Part shown: positions 46,482-57,051 of the stretch, one piece after another
Numbering within the stretch: position 1 is the first letter of the stretch
Layout: each line of letters starts with the position of its first letter
Assembly (NCBI RefSeq): GCF_030811215.1
Contig: NZ_JAUSQM010000001.1
Coordinates: 3,658,001-3,722,000, forward strand
DNA: 64,000 nt
Direction of reading: 5' to 3'
Source: Nocardioides massiliensis
GTDB lineage: Bacteria > Actinomycetota > Actinomycetes > Propionibacteriales > Nocardioidaceae
Notes under the pieces: model-generated
Seen by the model: the letters and a program-made list of their open reading frames with translations, nothing else
The model's database searches: none
Told to the model about the DNA's origin: nothing
Translations under genes and position numbers: made by a program

Positions 46482-46979
46482 TCACGCACCCGCCTTCTCG
46501 TCGGGGATCGTCGGCAGGTCGTAGAGCGGCTGGCGCGTGCGAACGGCGGCCACGACGTGGCCCACGGTCCAGGCGACGGTGCCCGCGATCACGGCCGCGG
46601 CGAACCACGAGCGGGCGGTGTCGGTCGCCGGCCAGCCGGCCTGCGTCGCGCCCACGAACAGCGCGAGGAGGGCAAGCACCTGGAAGGTGTAGGTGAGCAT
46701 CGCCAGCGCGAGCGAGGCGCCGGGCATGACGCCCGCGGCGAAGTGCAGGAAGAACGCGCCGAGCACGAAGAACCCGAGCGCGACCCCTGCACCGACCATC
46801 GCGGCCTCAGCGGCGGCGTCCCCGGCCAGGACGGCGGCCAGCACCACGGTCACGATGCCGGTGACGGCTGTCGCCGCCATGGCCACCAGCAACGCCCCCA
46901 TCGGCGGGACGACCGGCGCCGGGCGGGCCGGGACGGAGGCGTCCGGGCGCGGGGCGGTCGTCATCACGGCGGTGGCCAT
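46482..46979 (-). CDS. ATP synthase protein I-like membrane protein
   Basis: 165 residues, four hydrophobic helices (GALLVAMAATAVTGIVTVVLAAVL, GVALGFFVLGAFFLHFAAGV, LTYTFQVLALLALFVGATQAG, SWFAAAVIAGTVAWTVGHVVAAV). First gene of the atp operon, where AtpI is expected. Probable role in c-ring assembly. Confidence 0.75.
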   Translation of the reverse strand: MATAVMTTAPRPDASVPARPAPVVPPMGALLVAMAATAVTGIVTVVLAAVLAGDAAAEAAMVGAGVALGFFVLGAFFLHFAAGVMPGASLALAMLTYTFQVLALLALFVGATQAGWPATDTARSWFAAAVIAGTVAWTVGHVVAAVRTRQPLYDLPTIPDEKAGA

Positions 46980-47063
46980 TCTGTGCGGGAACGGTCAAGG
47001 CAGCACCTCCGAGAGGCGCTTGTGAAAACTAGCACAAAGTCACCGTGCGCCCGCATTGGCACG

Positions 47064-48179
47064 TTACAACGACGTCCGCACCCGAGGCAGGGAGAAGGTC
47101 GCGACGACGGTCAGCACCGCCCACGCACCCAGTGCCGCCCAGGTGGCGGGGCCGGAGTAGAGGCTCGCCACCACGCTGCCGACGGCGAGCAGCGCCGCCC
47201 ACAGCCACATGATCAGGACCGCGCGACGGTGGGAGTGCCCGATCTCCAGCAGCCGGTGGTGCAGGTGCTGCTTGTCCGGGGCGAACGGCGAGCGGCCGGC
47301 CGCCGTACGCCGAACCACGGCGAGGACCAAGTCGACGAACGGCACGATCAGGATCGCGACGGGAAGCAGGACCGGCATCAGGACGGGCAGGAAGCTCGTG
47401 TCGCCGCCCGTGCCGTCGACGAAGACGCGGGGGGTGAACTGACCGGTGAGCGTCAGCGCCGAGCCGGCGAGGACCAGGCCGAGCAGCATCGATCCGGAGT
47501 CGCCCATGAAGATCCGCGCCGGCCAGAAGTTGTGCGGCAGGAAGCCGGCGCACACGCCCGCGAGCCCGGCGCACAGCAGCGCCGCGGTGATCGCCAACGT
47601 CTCGTCGTTGGCATCGGCGAGCGTGTAGGAGAAGACGAAGAAGCCCACCGCGCCCAGCCCCACCACTCCCGCGGCGAGCCCGTCGAGTCCGTCGACGAAG
47701 TTGACCGCGTTCACGGTCGCCACGACCAACAGGATGCTGAACAGCTGGGCCTGCAGGGTGTCCAGCGTCATCTGGCCGCCGCCGGGCTGGATGATGAAGT
47801 AGAACTGCACGCCGTTGAGGACCAGGAAGCCGGCGGCCGCGACCTGTCCCCCGAGCTTCATCAGCGGGTTCAGCTCGATCAGGTCGTCGAGCACGCCGAC
47901 CGCGCAGATCAGCGCTCCGGCCACGAGCACCGTCCCGGCGTCGTCGAAGACGGTCGCCTGCGCCGTGGACAGGAACGGCAGGGACTGCGCGACGACGTAC
48001 GCCGCGACGAGGCCGCCGAGCATCGCCACTCCCCCGAAGTACGGGATCGGGACGGCGTGCACGTCGCGGTCCCGCACCTGCGCGACCGCCCCCGTCCGCA
48101 CGGCCACCTCGCGCGCGACCACCCCCAGCAGGTAGGTGACGGCGGCCGCGACGAGGAAGACCAGGAGGTACTCGCGCAC
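47064..48179 (-). CDS. polyprenyl-phosphate N-acetylglucosaminyl-1-phosphate transferase (WecA/TagO type)
   Basis: 371 residues, about 10-11 helices. Family motifs: VHAVPIPYFGGVAML, VGVLDDLIELNPLMKLGGQ (DD pair), NAVNFVDGLDGLAAG, ARIFMGDSGSMLLG, and the His-rich loop DKQHLHHRLLEIGHSHRRA. It transfers GlcNAc-1-P to the lipid carrier to begin a cell-wall polysaccharide, such as arabinogalactan linker or teichoic acid. Confidence 0.93.
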   Translation of the reverse strand: MREYLLVFLVAAAVTYLLGVVAREVAVRTGAVAQVRDRDVHAVPIPYFGGVAMLGGLVAAYVVAQSLPFLSTAQATVFDDAGTVLVAGALICAVGVLDDLIELNPLMKLGGQVAAAGFLVLNGVQFYFIIQPGGGQMTLDTLQAQLFSILLVVATVNAVNFVDGLDGLAAGVVGLGAVGFFVFSYTLADANDETLAITAALLCAGLAGVCAGFLPHNFWPARIFMGDSGSMLLGLVLAGSALTLTGQFTPRVFVDGTGGDTSFLPVLMPVLLPVAILIVPFVDLVLAVVRRTAAGRSPFAPDKQHLHHRLLEIGHSHRRAVLIMWLWAALLAVGSVVASLYSGPATWAALGAWAVLTVVATFSLPRVRTSL

Positions 48180-48184
48180 CGGAC

Positions 48185-48883
48185 CTACCCGAGGTCCTCG
48201 ACGTGGGTGCCGTGGTCGGCGACCAGGGCGTCGAGCTGCTCACGGGTCACGGCCCCCGCGCGCAGGATCCGGCCGACCGGACCGGTCACGTCGAGGATGG
48301 TGGACGGCACGGACGCCGGCGTGGGCCCGGCCTCGAGGTAGACCGCCACGCGGTCGCCGAGCATCTCGCGTGCGCCGTACGCGTCGGTGGCGGCGGGCAG
48401 ACCGGTGCGGTTCGCGCTGCTCACCGCCAGCGGACCGGTCCGGCCGATCAGCTCGAGGGCGACGGGGTGGTCGGGCATGCGCACCGCGACCGTGCCGCGG
48501 GTGTCGCCCAGGTCCCACTGCAACGACGGCTGCTGGCGGCACACGAGCGTCAGCGGTCCCGGCCACAGCGCCTCCACCAGGGTGCGCGCATAGACCGGCA
48601 CCCCGATCGCGAGGGCGTCGAGCGTCCCGGCGGCCGACACCAGCACCGGCGGAGGCATCTCGCGTCCGCGTCCCTTCGCGCGCAGCAGGCGCCGCACGGC
48701 GGTGGGGTCGAAGGCGTCGGCGCCCACGCCGTAGACGGTGTCGGTGGGCAGGACCACGAGCTCACCGCGCTGCACCGCGAGGGTGGCGGCACTGACGCCA
48801 GCCTCCCGCGCGTCGGAGTCGGCGGTGTCGAAGAGGGTCTCCGCGGGCTCGCGCTCTGGTCCGGGGGTCACGGGCTCGTCCAC
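48185..48883 (-). CDS. tsaC: threonylcarbamoyl-AMP synthase
   Basis: 232 residues, GTG start 5 bases after the prmC stop. SUA5/YrdC domain: LVVLPTDTVYGVGADAFDP, LLRAKGRGREMPPPVLV, LWPGPLTLVCRQQP, VAVRMPDHPVALELI, LAVSSANRTGLPA. It makes the donor for the t6A modification of tRNA. Lacks the C-terminal Sua5 domain, hence TsaC type. Confidence 0.93.
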   Translation of the reverse strand: MDEPVTPGPEREPAETLFDTADSDAREAGVSAATLAVQRGELVVLPTDTVYGVGADAFDPTAVRRLLRAKGRGREMPPPVLVSAAGTLDALAIGVPVYARTLVEALWPGPLTLVCRQQPSLQWDLGDTRGTVAVRMPDHPVALELIGRTGPLAVSSANRTGLPAATDAYGAREMLGDRVAVYLEAGPTPASVPSTILDVTGPVGRILRAGAVTREQLDALVADHGTHVEDLG

Positions 48884-48887
48884 CGGG

Positions 48888-49742
48888 TCATCGTGCCAGT
48901 CGCGCGGTCGTGAAGCGGGGACGGCCCGCCAGGTCGCGGTGGTCGCGCACGTCCTGCCAGCGGCCGGTCGCGACGAAGACGGCCGGCGCGCTGTCGCCCT
49001 GGGCGTCGGCGTGCTCGGCCCCCAGCACCCCGCCGGGGCGCAGCAGCCGGGCGGCGGTGCGCTCGAGGACGCGGAACGCGTCGAGCCCGTCCTGCCCCGA
49101 CCACAGGGCCAACGCCGGGTCGTGGTCGCGCGCCTCCGGCGCGACCGACTCCCACGCCTCCACCGGGATGTAGGGCGGGTTGCAGGCCACGACATCGACG
49201 CTCCCGTCGAGGTCGGAGAAGGCGTCGGCCATGTCGCCCTGGCGCAGGTCGACCCCGGTGTCGGCCAGGTTGCGCGCGGCCCAGGCCCACGCCGACTCAT
49301 CGAGCTCCACGGCATGGACCCGGGCATCGGGCACCTCATCGGCAACCGCTCGTGCGATGGCGCCCGAGCCCGTGCACAGGTCCACCACCACCGGGCGTAC
49401 GCCGTCCGCCGCACGCGCGAGGGCCTCCTCGATCGCCCATCCCGCCAGCAGCTCGGTCTCGGGTCGCGGCACGAACACCCCGGGGCCGACGGCGAGCTCG
49501 ACATGCCGGAAGGCGGCGGTGCCGGTCAGGTGCTGCAGCGGCTCGCGCGCCACCCGGCGGCGGACGAGCGCGTCGTACGCCGCCTCCTGCTCGGCAGCGA
49601 CCTCGTCGACCAGCACGAGATTGCCGCGCGAGACCCCCAGCACGTGCGCGAGCAGCAGCGCCGCATCGGTCTCCGGCGAGGCGACCCCGGCGGCGGTGAG
49701 CCGGCGGGCGGCCTCCGCCTGCACGGCGCGGGCGTGGCTCAC
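48888..49742 (-). CDS. prmC: release-factor glutamine methyltransferase
   Basis: 284 residues. GTG start overlaps the prfA stop by 4 bases. SAM loop [17 protein letters not shown], and the NPPY catalytic motif in [32 protein letters not shown] binds the substrate side. It methylates the Gln of the GGQ motif of the release factor encoded just upstream, so the coupling is functional. Confidence 0.94.
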   Translation of the reverse strand: MSHARAVQAEAARRLTAAGVASPETDAALLLAHVLGVSRGNLVLVDEVAAEQEAAYDALVRRRVAREPLQHLTGTAAFRHVELAVGPGVFVPRPETELLAGWAIEEALARAADGVRPVVVDLCTGSGAIARAVADEVPDARVHAVELDESAWAWAARNLADTGVDLRQGDMADAFSDLDGSVDVVACNPPYIPVEAWESVAPEARDHDPALALWSGQDGLDAFRVLERTAARLLRPGGVLGAEHADAQGDSAPAVFVATGRWQDVRDHRDLAGRPRFTTARLAR

Positions 49743-50818
49743 CCGGTCTCCTCGAGCGCCGCCAGCCGGGCGGCCAGATCGGCCTCGATGCTGGCGGCGA
49801 CCACCGGACCCAGCGCCCCGTCGAGCACCTGGTCGAGGTTGTAGGACTTGTAGCCGGTGCGGTGGTCGGAGATCCGGCTCTCCGGGAAGTTGTAGGTGCG
49901 GATCCGCTCGGACCGGTCCACGGTGCGCACCTGCTGGCGCCGCGCGTCCGAGGCCGCCGCGTCGGCGGCCGACTGGGCGAGGTCGAGCAGCCGCGCCCGC
50001 AGGATCCGCATGGCCTGCTCCCGGTTCTGCAGTTGCGACTTCTCGTTCTGACAGCTCGCCACGACGCCGGTCGGCAGGTGGGTGATCCGGACCGCGGAGT
50101 CGGTCGTGTTGACGCTCTGCCCGCCGGGCCCCGACGAGCGGTAGACGTCGATGCGCAGGTCGTTGTCGGAGATGTCGACGTCGACCTCCTCGGCCTCCGG
50201 CAGTACGAGGACGCCCGCGGCCGACGTGTGGACGCGCCCCTGGCTCTCGGTGACCGGCACCCGCTGCACGCGGTGCACGCCGCCCTCGAACTTCAGCTGG
50301 GCGTACGGCGCCTCCCCCGGTGCCGGCGTGCCGCTGGCCTGCACGGCCACGGTGACGGACTTGTAGCCGCCGAGGTCGGAGGGGGTGGCGTCGAGGATCT
50401 CCGTGCGCCAACCGCGCTGCTCGGCGTAGCGGGTGTACATCCGCAGCAGGTCGCCGGCGAACAACGCCGACTCCTCGCCACCCTCGCCGGACTTGATCTC
50501 CACGATCGCGTCCTTGTCGTCGGCCGGGTCGCGCGGCACGAGCAGGTGCCGCAACCGCTCCTCGGCGGCGGCCAACCGCTGCTCGAGGGCGGGGACCTCC
50601 TCGGCGAACGCCGAGTCCTCGGCCGCGAGCTCGCGGGCCGCCCCGAGGTCCTCGGTGGCGGCGCCCCACTCGTCGTGAGCGCGCAGGACGGCGCTCAGCC
50701 CGGCGTAGCGCCGATGCAGGCGGCGCAGCAACCCGGCGTCGGAGTGGACCGCCGGGTCGGCCAGGCGCTGCTCGAGCTCGGCGTGCTCATCGCGCAGTGC
50801 AGCGACGGCCTCGAACAC
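49739..50818 (-). CDS. prfA: peptide chain release factor 1
   Basis: 359 residues from GTG 50818, preceded by GGGAG, which gives the normal RF1 length; upstream in-frame starts add non-family sequence. GGQ motif in [16 protein letters not shown]. The RF1 anticodon-like region is present. Reads UAA and UAG stop codons. Confidence 0.95.
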   Translation of the reverse strand: MFEAVAALRDEHAELEQRLADPAVHSDAGLLRRLHRRYAGLSAVLRAHDEWGAATEDLGAARELAAEDSAFAEEVPALEQRLAAAEERLRHLLVPRDPADDKDAIVEIKSGEGGEESALFAGDLLRMYTRYAEQRGWRTEILDATPSDLGGYKSVTVAVQASGTPAPGEAPYAQLKFEGGVHRVQRVPVTESQGRVHTSAAGVLVLPEAEEVDVDISDNDLRIDVYRSSGPGGQSVNTTDSAVRITHLPTGVVASCQNEKSQLQNREQAMRILRARLLDLAQSAADAAASDARRQQVRTVDRSERIRTYNFPESRISDHRTGYKSYNLDQVLDGALGPVVAASIEADLAARLAALEETG

Positions 50819-50926
50819 CCCGCGCTCCCTTCTGTCACCCTCGCTGCCCGGTCCCCGACCGGCTTCCACAGACGACGACGCCGGTCCCCGGCTCGGCGAG
50901 AGCGCAGGGGACCGGCGTCGGAAGTG

Positions 50927-51157
50927 CTACTGCGCGGCGTCCTTCTTGGCGTCCTTCTTGGCGTAGCGCGCCTCGAAGCGGGCGACGCGACCACCGGTGT
51001 CGAGGATCTTCTGCTTGCCGGTGTAGAAGGGGTGGCACTGCGAGCAGACGTCGGCGTGGATCGAGCCGGTGCTCGAGGTGCTGCGCGTGGTGAACGAGGC
51101 GCCGCAGGTGCAGGTCACCTGGGTCTCGTTGTAAGCGGGGTGGATGTCCTTCTGCAT
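50927..51157 (-). CDS. rpmE: 50S ribosomal protein L31, zinc type
   Basis: 76 residues. [19 protein letters not shown] and [26 protein letters not shown]. The four cysteines (CxC, CxxC) mark the zinc-binding paralogue, not the zinc-free one used in zinc starvation. Lys/Ala-rich tail. Confidence 0.96.
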   Translation of the reverse strand: MQKDIHPAYNETQVTCTCGASFTTRSTSSTGSIHADVCSQCHPFYTGKQKILDTGGRVARFEARYAKKDAKKDAAQ

Positions 51158-51326
51158 GATTTCCTCTCGGGGGTTCGGGTCGCCGGGTCGCTCCGCCGAA
51201 CGCGGACACGTGAACCGGAACCAGCCGACAAGTGTGCCGCACACACGGGCGTTCACACCAATCCGGCACCGACCACCGCCACAACGCCCGGCCCCGGTGC
51301 GGGTATTCCGCCGGGGCGGCTCGTTC

Positions 51327-51701
51327 TCAGCCGGACTTGCGGGCCAGCAGGGCGTCGACCCGCCCGGCGAGCTCGCGCGGGCTGAACGGCTTCACGACGT
51401 AGTCGTCGGCCCCCGCCGCGAAACCCTGCTCGATGTCGGTCTCCTGGGCGCGCGCGGTGAGCATGATGATCGGCAGGGCGCTCGTGGCGTCCTGCTCACG
51501 CAACGCACGCGCAGCGTCGAGGCCGCTCATCCCCGGCATCATCAGGTCGAGGATGACCAGGTCGGGGACCTCGGCCTGGCAGGCCTCGACCGCTGCCGCA
51601 CCGTCCTCGACGGCAAGCACGTCGTGGCCGGTCTGGCGCAACTTGAAGACGACGAGGTCGCGGATGTCTCCGTCGTCGTCGGCCACCACGATCCGTGCCA
51701 C
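51327..51701 (-). CDS. single-domain response regulator
   Basis: 124 residues, a receiver domain alone. [13 protein letters not shown] (acidic pocket), [12 protein letters not shown] (phospho-Asp), IIMLTARAQ (Thr) and [14 protein letters not shown] (Lys). There is no output domain and no kinase nearby. The orphan PAS kinase at 29765 is a possible partner (inference only). Confidence 0.9.
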   Translation of the reverse strand: MARIVVADDDGDIRDLVVFKLRQTGHDVLAVEDGAAAVEACQAEVPDLVILDLMMPGMSGLDAARALREQDATSALPIIMLTARAQETDIEQGFAAGADDYVVKPFSPRELAGRVDALLARKSG

Positions 51702-51797
51702 AGCTATCGACCCCTTCCGAGCCTTGCGGCCGTCAGCATAACGACGCACGGCCCGTGGCACCGGCGCTTCTCGAACGCGTCCCGCGCCCGCGCCCTG

Positions 51798-53537
51798 TCA
51801 GTCCGTGTCGCGGGCGCCGGGTGTGGGCGTCGTCTTCTGCACCTGGGTGAGGAACTCGATGTTGCTGTGCGACTTGCGCAGTCGCTCCAACAACAGCTCC
51901 AGCGCCTGCTGTCCTTCGAGTGCCGACAGGACCCGGCGCAGCTTCCAGACGATGGCGAGCTCCTCCTCCCCCATCAGGAGCTCCTCGCGCCGAGTGCCGG
52001 AGGCGACCGCGTCGATCGCCGGGAAGATCCGCTTGTCGGCGAACTCCCGGCGCAGCCGCAGCTCCATGTTGCCGGTGCCCTTGAACTCCTCGAAGATCAC
52101 CTCGTCCATCTTCGAGCCGGTCTCGACCAGCGCGGTGGCGAGGATCGTCAGCGAGCCGCCGTCCTCGATGTTGCGCGCGGCGCCGAAGAACTTCTTCGGC
52201 GGGTAGAGCGCGGAGGAGTCCACTCCCCCCGACAGGATCCGACCGCTCGCGGGCGCCGCCAGGTTGTAGGCACGCCCGAGGCGGGTGATGCTGTCGAGCA
52301 GGACGACCACGTCGTGGCCGAGCTCGACCAGCCGCTTGGCCCGCTCGATCGCCAGCTCGGCGACGGTCGTGTGGTCGGTGGCCGGCCGGTCGAACGTCGA
52401 GGCGATGACCTCGCCCTTGATCGTGCGCTGGAAGTCGGTGACCTCCTCGGGCCGCTCGTCGATCAGCACCACCATGAGGTGGACCTCGGGGTTGTTGGCA
52501 CTGATGGAGTTCGCGATCGACTGCAGGACCATCGTCTTGCCGGCCTTGGGCGGCGACACGATCAGACCGCGCTGACCCTTGCCGACCGGGGCCGTGATGT
52601 CGATGACGCGACCGGTGAGGTTCTGCGCGTCGGTCTCCAGCCGCAACCGCTCCGAGGCGTGCAACGGCGTGAACGAGGAGAACTCCGGCCGGGTGCGGGC
52701 CGTCTCGGGCTCGACGCCGTTGACCGACTCGATGCGGACGAGCGGGTTGAACTTCTCCTTGCGCTCCCCCTCGCGCGGCTGGCGCACCTGACCCGTGATC
52801 GCGTCGCCGCGGCGCAGACCGTATTTGCGCACCATCGACAACGAGACGTAGACGTCGTCGGGGCCGGGCAGGTAGCCACTGGTCCGGACGAACGCATAGT
52901 TGTCGAGGACGTCGAGGATGCCCGCGCACGGGACGAGCACGTCGTCCTCGAGGATCTGGGTGTCGGGCTCGTTGCGCTGGGTCCCGCGGGTGCGCTCCCG
53001 ATCCCGCCCGCGGCGGCGCCGGTTGCGCCGGCTGCCACCGTCGTCATCGCCGTCCTGGGCCTGGCCCTTGTCCTGCTGCTTGTCCTGCTGGCCCTTGTCC
53101 TGTTGCCTGTCCTGCTGCTTGTCCTGCTGCTTGTCCTGCGGCTGCTTCTCCGCGGACCGCTGCGGGCGCTCCTGCTGGTCCTGCCGGTCCTGCCGCGGAC
53201 GCTGCTCCGACTGCTCGGCGGGCTTCTCGGCGGGATTCTCTGCCTGCGGCTTCTCGGCCTGCGGCTTCTCGGCCTGGGGCGTCTCGCCCCGGGGCTTCTC
53301 GGCTAGGGGCTTCTTCTCCGGCTGCGCGGGCTGACCTCCACCCTGCGCGGCCTGGATCGCCTCGATCAGCTGACCCTTGCGCATGCCGCCGGCACCCTTG
53401 ATCCCCAGCCCACCGGCGAGCTGCTTGAGCTCGGGCAGCAGGAGAGAGCTGAGGCCGCCGCCACTGGAGCGACGGCGGCTCGACGCCGGCTTCTCGGTGA
53501 CAGCCTGCTCGGCGGGGGTCTGGCTGGATTCGGTCAC
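51798..53537 (-). CDS. rho: transcription termination factor Rho with a long N-terminal insert
   Basis: 579 residues from GTG 53537 with GGAAGGA upstream. An N-terminal Rho SAP-like domain (LLLPELKQLAGGLGIKGAG, GMRKGQLIEAIQ) is followed by about 130 low-complexity residues (repeats of AEKPQ and DKQQDRQQDKG, then RRNRRRRGRDRERTRG). The RNA-binding (DNYAFVRTSGYLPGPDDVYV) and ATPase (SPPKAGKTMVLQSIA, LIDERPEEVTDF) domains follow. Such inserts are known in actinobacterial Rho and bind RNA. Confidence 0.95.
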   Translation of the reverse strand: MTESSQTPAEQAVTEKPASSRRRSSGGGLSSLLLPELKQLAGGLGIKGAGGMRKGQLIEAIQAAQGGGQPAQPEKKPLAEKPRGETPQAEKPQAEKPQAENPAEKPAEQSEQRPRQDRQDQQERPQRSAEKQPQDKQQDKQQDRQQDKGQQDKQQDKGQAQDGDDDGGSRRNRRRRGRDRERTRGTQRNEPDTQILEDDVLVPCAGILDVLDNYAFVRTSGYLPGPDDVYVSLSMVRKYGLRRGDAITGQVRQPREGERKEKFNPLVRIESVNGVEPETARTRPEFSSFTPLHASERLRLETDAQNLTGRVIDITAPVGKGQRGLIVSPPKAGKTMVLQSIANSISANNPEVHLMVVLIDERPEEVTDFQRTIKGEVIASTFDRPATDHTTVAELAIERAKRLVELGHDVVVLLDSITRLGRAYNLAAPASGRILSGGVDSSALYPPKKFFGAARNIEDGGSLTILATALVETGSKMDEVIFEEFKGTGNMELRLRREFADKRIFPAIDAVASGTRREELLMGEEELAIVWKLRRVLSALEGQQALELLLERLRKSHSNIEFLTQVQKTTPTPGARDTD

Positions 53538-53736
53538 GTGAGGTCCTTCCCACGTTGAGTGCCGCCCACGTCTGGCACGGCGGGAACAGATGGCGGGCCT
53601 CACCGGTGCGTCGCGGCGTCGTGGCACCAGAGCGGGCCACCGGCGGCGCCGGGATCACGGGGAGGTGTGCGCGGCGATCACGACCATGGTCGGCGTCTCG
53701 ACGGTGCCGCCACCGGGCCTGCTGCGCGGCGCCACC

Positions 53737-54627
53737 CTAACAGACCTGTGCGCCGTCGAGATCCACCGCGAGTGCGAGCGGCTCCCAGCCCACGGGCGCC
53801 AACGCGGCCACCTGCTCGACGTCTCGCTCGCCCACGAACGCCAGCACCGAGGGACCCGCGCCGGAGATCACCGCCGGCACCCCCTGGGCGCGCAGCCGGG
53901 TGACGAGGTCACACGTGCCGGGCATCGCCGGACGGCGGTAGTCCTGGTGCAGCGCGTCCTCGGTGGCATCCATGAGCAGCTCAGGACGACCGGTGAGCGC
54001 GGCGACCAGGAGCGCGGCGCGACCGGCGTTGCGCGCGGCGTCGCGATGCGGGACCTGCGCCGGCAGCAGCGCCCGGGCGGCGGTGGTCTTCACGGCCTCG
54101 GCCGGGACCAGGACGACGACCCGGATCCGTGGGTCCACCGCGAGCTGCGTGGCGTGGTAGCCGTCGGCGGTCTCGTAGGCGACGGTGAACCCGCCGAGCA
54201 AGGCTGGGGCGACGTTGTCGGCATGCCCCTCGAGCCGACCCGCGAGATCGAGCGCGGCCCGGTCGTCGAGGACGAGGGAGCCACCCGGCACGAGCGCCCG
54301 CGCGGCGACGATGCCCGCGACGATCGCGGCCGAGCTCGAGCCCAGACCGCGGCCGTGCGGGATGCGGTTGCGGCAGCTCAGCCGCACCGGCGGCACAGGG
54401 CGCCCGAGCTGCTCGAAGGTCGCCGCCAGGGCGCGGTGCACCAGGTGGGTCTCGTCGAGCGCGACGTCGCCCGAGCCGCTCCCCTCGACCGTGATCTCGA
54501 GCCGGTCGGCGACCTCGACCCGCACGACGTCGCGGAAGCCGAGCGCGAGACCGAGCGAGTCGAAGCCCGGACCGAGGTTCGCGCTGCTCGCCGGCACCGA
54601 GACCTCGATGACGCGCGGTGTGGGCAT
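53737..54627 (-). CDS. thrB: homoserine kinase
   Basis: 296 residues, GHMP kinase. Motifs: PASSANLGPGFDSLGLAL, the ATP loop IPHGRGLGSSSAAIVAG, and AVISGAGPSVLAFV. Phosphorylates homoserine for threonine synthesis. It is the last gene of the hom-thrC-thrB run, 6 bases after the thrC stop. Confidence 0.95.
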   Translation of the reverse strand: MPTPRVIEVSVPASSANLGPGFDSLGLALGFRDVVRVEVADRLEITVEGSGSGDVALDETHLVHRALAATFEQLGRPVPPVRLSCRNRIPHGRGLGSSSAAIVAGIVAARALVPGGSLVLDDRAALDLAGRLEGHADNVAPALLGGFTVAYETADGYHATQLAVDPRIRVVVLVPAEAVKTTAARALLPAQVPHRDAARNAGRAALLVAALTGRPELLMDATEDALHQDYRRPAMPGTCDLVTRLRAQGVPAVISGAGPSVLAFVGERDVEQVAALAPVGWEPLALAVDLDGAQVC

Positions 54628-54633
54628 GGGCGG

Positions 54634-55701
54634 TCAGCGCAGGCCGGCCGCGGCGGCCGCGGCGTCGGTGTCGGCGTCCACCACGACGTCGACGAGGTCG
54701 GAGAAGGTCGACAGGGCGGTGTCGATGTCTTTGAGCCCATGACCGGTCACGGTGACGACCACCCGGGAGCCCCCGAGGTCGCGGCCCTCGGCGTGCTCCA
54801 GGAGCATCCCCGCGACACCGGCCGCCGACGCCGGCTCGACGAAGACACCGTCGCGTGCCGCGAGCTCGCGCTGTGCGGCGAGGATCTGCTCGTCGGTCAC
54901 GGAGCGGAACGCGCCACCGGACTCGGTGGCCGCGGCGACGGCGGCGTCCCAGGAGGCCGGGTTGCCGATCCGGATGGCCGAGGCGACCGTCTCGGGCTCG
55001 GCCACCGGCGCCCCGGCGACCAGCGGTGCCGCACCGGCGGCCTGCCAGCCCAGCATGGTCGGGTGCTTCGTGCTCACGCCCGCCTCGGCGTACTCGCAGT
55101 AGCCCTTCCAGTACGCCGTGATGTTGCCGGCGTTGCCGACGGGCAGCACGTGGAAGTCGGGTGCGTCACCGAGCATGTCGACGATCTCGAACGCGGCGGT
55201 CTTCTGGCCCTCGATGCGCATCGGGTTGACCGAGTTCACCAGGGCGACCGGATAGTCCTCGGCGAGCGTGCGGCACATGCGCAGGCAGTCGTCGAAGTTG
55301 CCGCGCACCTGGATCACCTGCGCGCCGTGCAGGACGGCCTGCGCCATCTTGCCGGCGGCGATCTTGCCCTGCGGGACCAGCACGAGCGGCGTGATCCCGG
55401 CGGCCGCGGCGTAGGCGGCCATCGAGGCGGAGGTGTTGCCGGTGGAGGCGCAGACGACGGCCTTCGCGCCCTCGCCGACGGCGACCGACAGCGCGACGGT
55501 CATGCCGCGGTCCTTGAACGACCCCGTGGGGTTGTTGCCCTCGACCTTGAGCCACACCTCAGCGCCGGTCAGGCCGCTGAGCCAACGGCTCTCCACGAGC
55601 GGCGTACCGCCCTCGCGCAGGGTGACCGTCGGGGTCTGCTCCGGGATGTGCAGCAGGTCGCGGTACTCCTCGATCACGCCGCGCCACTGGTGGGCTGTCA
55701 C
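54634..55701 (-). CDS. thrC: threonine synthase
   Basis: 355 residues, PLP fold type II. The PLP Lys is in [19 protein letters not shown]; phosphate-binding [14 protein letters not shown]. Converts phosphohomoserine to threonine. Overlaps the hom stop by 4 bases. Confidence 0.95.
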   Translation of the reverse strand: MTAHQWRGVIEEYRDLLHIPEQTPTVTLREGGTPLVESRWLSGLTGAEVWLKVEGNNPTGSFKDRGMTVALSVAVGEGAKAVVCASTGNTSASMAAYAAAAGITPLVLVPQGKIAAGKMAQAVLHGAQVIQVRGNFDDCLRMCRTLAEDYPVALVNSVNPMRIEGQKTAAFEIVDMLGDAPDFHVLPVGNAGNITAYWKGYCEYAEAGVSTKHPTMLGWQAAGAAPLVAGAPVAEPETVASAIRIGNPASWDAAVAAATESGGAFRSVTDEQILAAQRELAARDGVFVEPASAAGVAGMLLEHAEGRDLGGSRVVVTVTGHGLKDIDTALSTFSDLVDVVVDADTDAAAAAAGLR

Positions 55702-57044
55702 TGGTCACTCTCTCCTTCGACACGCATCACCGACGACACGTCGTGGACGTACTCCTTGGCACGCAGCGCCTCGACGGTCGCAGCGAGCGCGGCGTCGGAG
55801 GCACGGTGGGAGACGACGACCAGCTGGGCGTCGACGCCTCGGCCCTCCTGCCGCACGGTCTGGATGGACACCTCGTGCTCGGCGAACACCTGGGCGACCG
55901 CGGCGAGCACGCCGGTGCGGTCGTCGACGTCGATCTGCACGTGGTAGCGGGTGGTGGTCTCCCCCATCGACAGCACCGGCAGCTGCGCGTAGGCGGACTC
56001 TCCCACGCCGCGCACCCGGCTGAGCCGGTTGCGGGCGGCCGTGACGAGGTCACCGAGCACCGCGCTGGCGGTGGGTGCACCACCGGCACCGGGGCCGTAG
56101 AACATCAGCTGACCGGCGGCCTCGCTCTCGACGAAGACCGCGTTGTAGGCCTCCCGGACACTCGCCAGGGGGTGGCTGCGCGGGATCATCGCCGGGTGGA
56201 CGCGCGCCGAGACGGCCGTGCCGTGGTCTCCCTCGACGAGCTCGCAGATCGCCAGCAGCTTCACCACGCAGCCCATGTCGCGGGCACCGGCGATGTCGGA
56301 GGCGGAGATGTCGACGATCCCCTCGCGGTGCACGTCGGCGGCGGTGACCCGGGTGTGGAACGCCAGGCTCGCGAGGATCGCCGCCTTCGCCGCGGCGTCG
56401 AAGCCCTCGATGTCGGCGGTGGGGTCGGCCTCGGCGTAGCCGAGCGCCTGCGCCTCCTCCAGGGTCTCGGTGAAGCCCGCCCCGGTGGTGTCCATCTTGT
56501 CGAGGATGAAGTTGGTGGTGCCGTTGACGATGCCGAGCACGCGGGTGACCCGGTCGCCGGCCAACGACTCGCGCAGCGGACGGATGATCGGGATCGCACC
56601 GGCCACGGCCGCCTCGTAGTAGAGGTCACGGTCGGCCTTCTCCGCGGCGGCGAAGAGCGTGCTGCCGTCCTCGGCGAGCAGCGCCTTGTTGGCGGTGACG
56701 ACGGAGGCGCCGTGCTCGAGCGCGGCCAGGATCAGCGACCGTGCCGGCTCGATGCCGCCGATGACCTCCACCACCAGGTCGACGTCGTCGCGGCGTACCA
56801 GCGCCTCGGCGTCGGTGGTCAGCAGCTCGGTGGGCAGGTCCACCTCGCGCGGCGCGTCCAGCCGGCGTACGGCGACACCGACGAGCTCCACGGGAGCGCC
56901 GACCCGTGCCTCGAGGTCACCGGCCTGCTCGTGCAGCAGCCTTGCCACCTGGCTGCCGACGGAGCCGCAGCCGAGGAGGGCCACGCGCAGTCGCTTGACG
57001 CCCGAGTCGTGGGCAGTGTCGCTCCCGGAATCCATGCCTGGCAT
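55698..57044 (-). CDS. hom: homoserine dehydrogenase with ACT domain
   Basis: 448 residues from ATG 57044. NAD(P) loop [19 protein letters not shown]; catalytic region [44 protein letters not shown]. The C-terminal ACT domain (from about 355, [28 protein letters not shown]) implies feedback control by threonine. ATG 57035 is an alternative start. Lies 7 bases after the lysA stop. Confidence 0.94.
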   Translation of the reverse strand: MPGMDSGSDTAHDSGVKRLRVALLGCGSVGSQVARLLHEQAGDLEARVGAPVELVGVAVRRLDAPREVDLPTELLTTDAEALVRRDDVDLVVEVIGGIEPARSLILAALEHGASVVTANKALLAEDGSTLFAAAEKADRDLYYEAAVAGAIPIIRPLRESLAGDRVTRVLGIVNGTTNFILDKMDTTGAGFTETLEEAQALGYAEADPTADIEGFDAAAKAAILASLAFHTRVTAADVHREGIVDISASDIAGARDMGCVVKLLAICELVEGDHGTAVSARVHPAMIPRSHPLASVREAYNAVFVESEAAGQLMFYGPGAGGAPTASAVLGDLVTAARNRLSRVRGVGESAYAQLPVLSMGETTTRYHVQIDVDDRTGVLAAVAQVFAEHEVSIQTVRQEGRGVDAQLVVVSHRASDAALAATVEALRAKEYVHDVSSVMRVEGESDQ

Positions 57045-57051
57045 TCTCACC

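Noticed and set aside
53590-55947. 785-codon plus-strand open frame opposite thrB and thrC
   Set aside because: Shadow; the minus strand has coupled thrB and thrC with active-site motifs.
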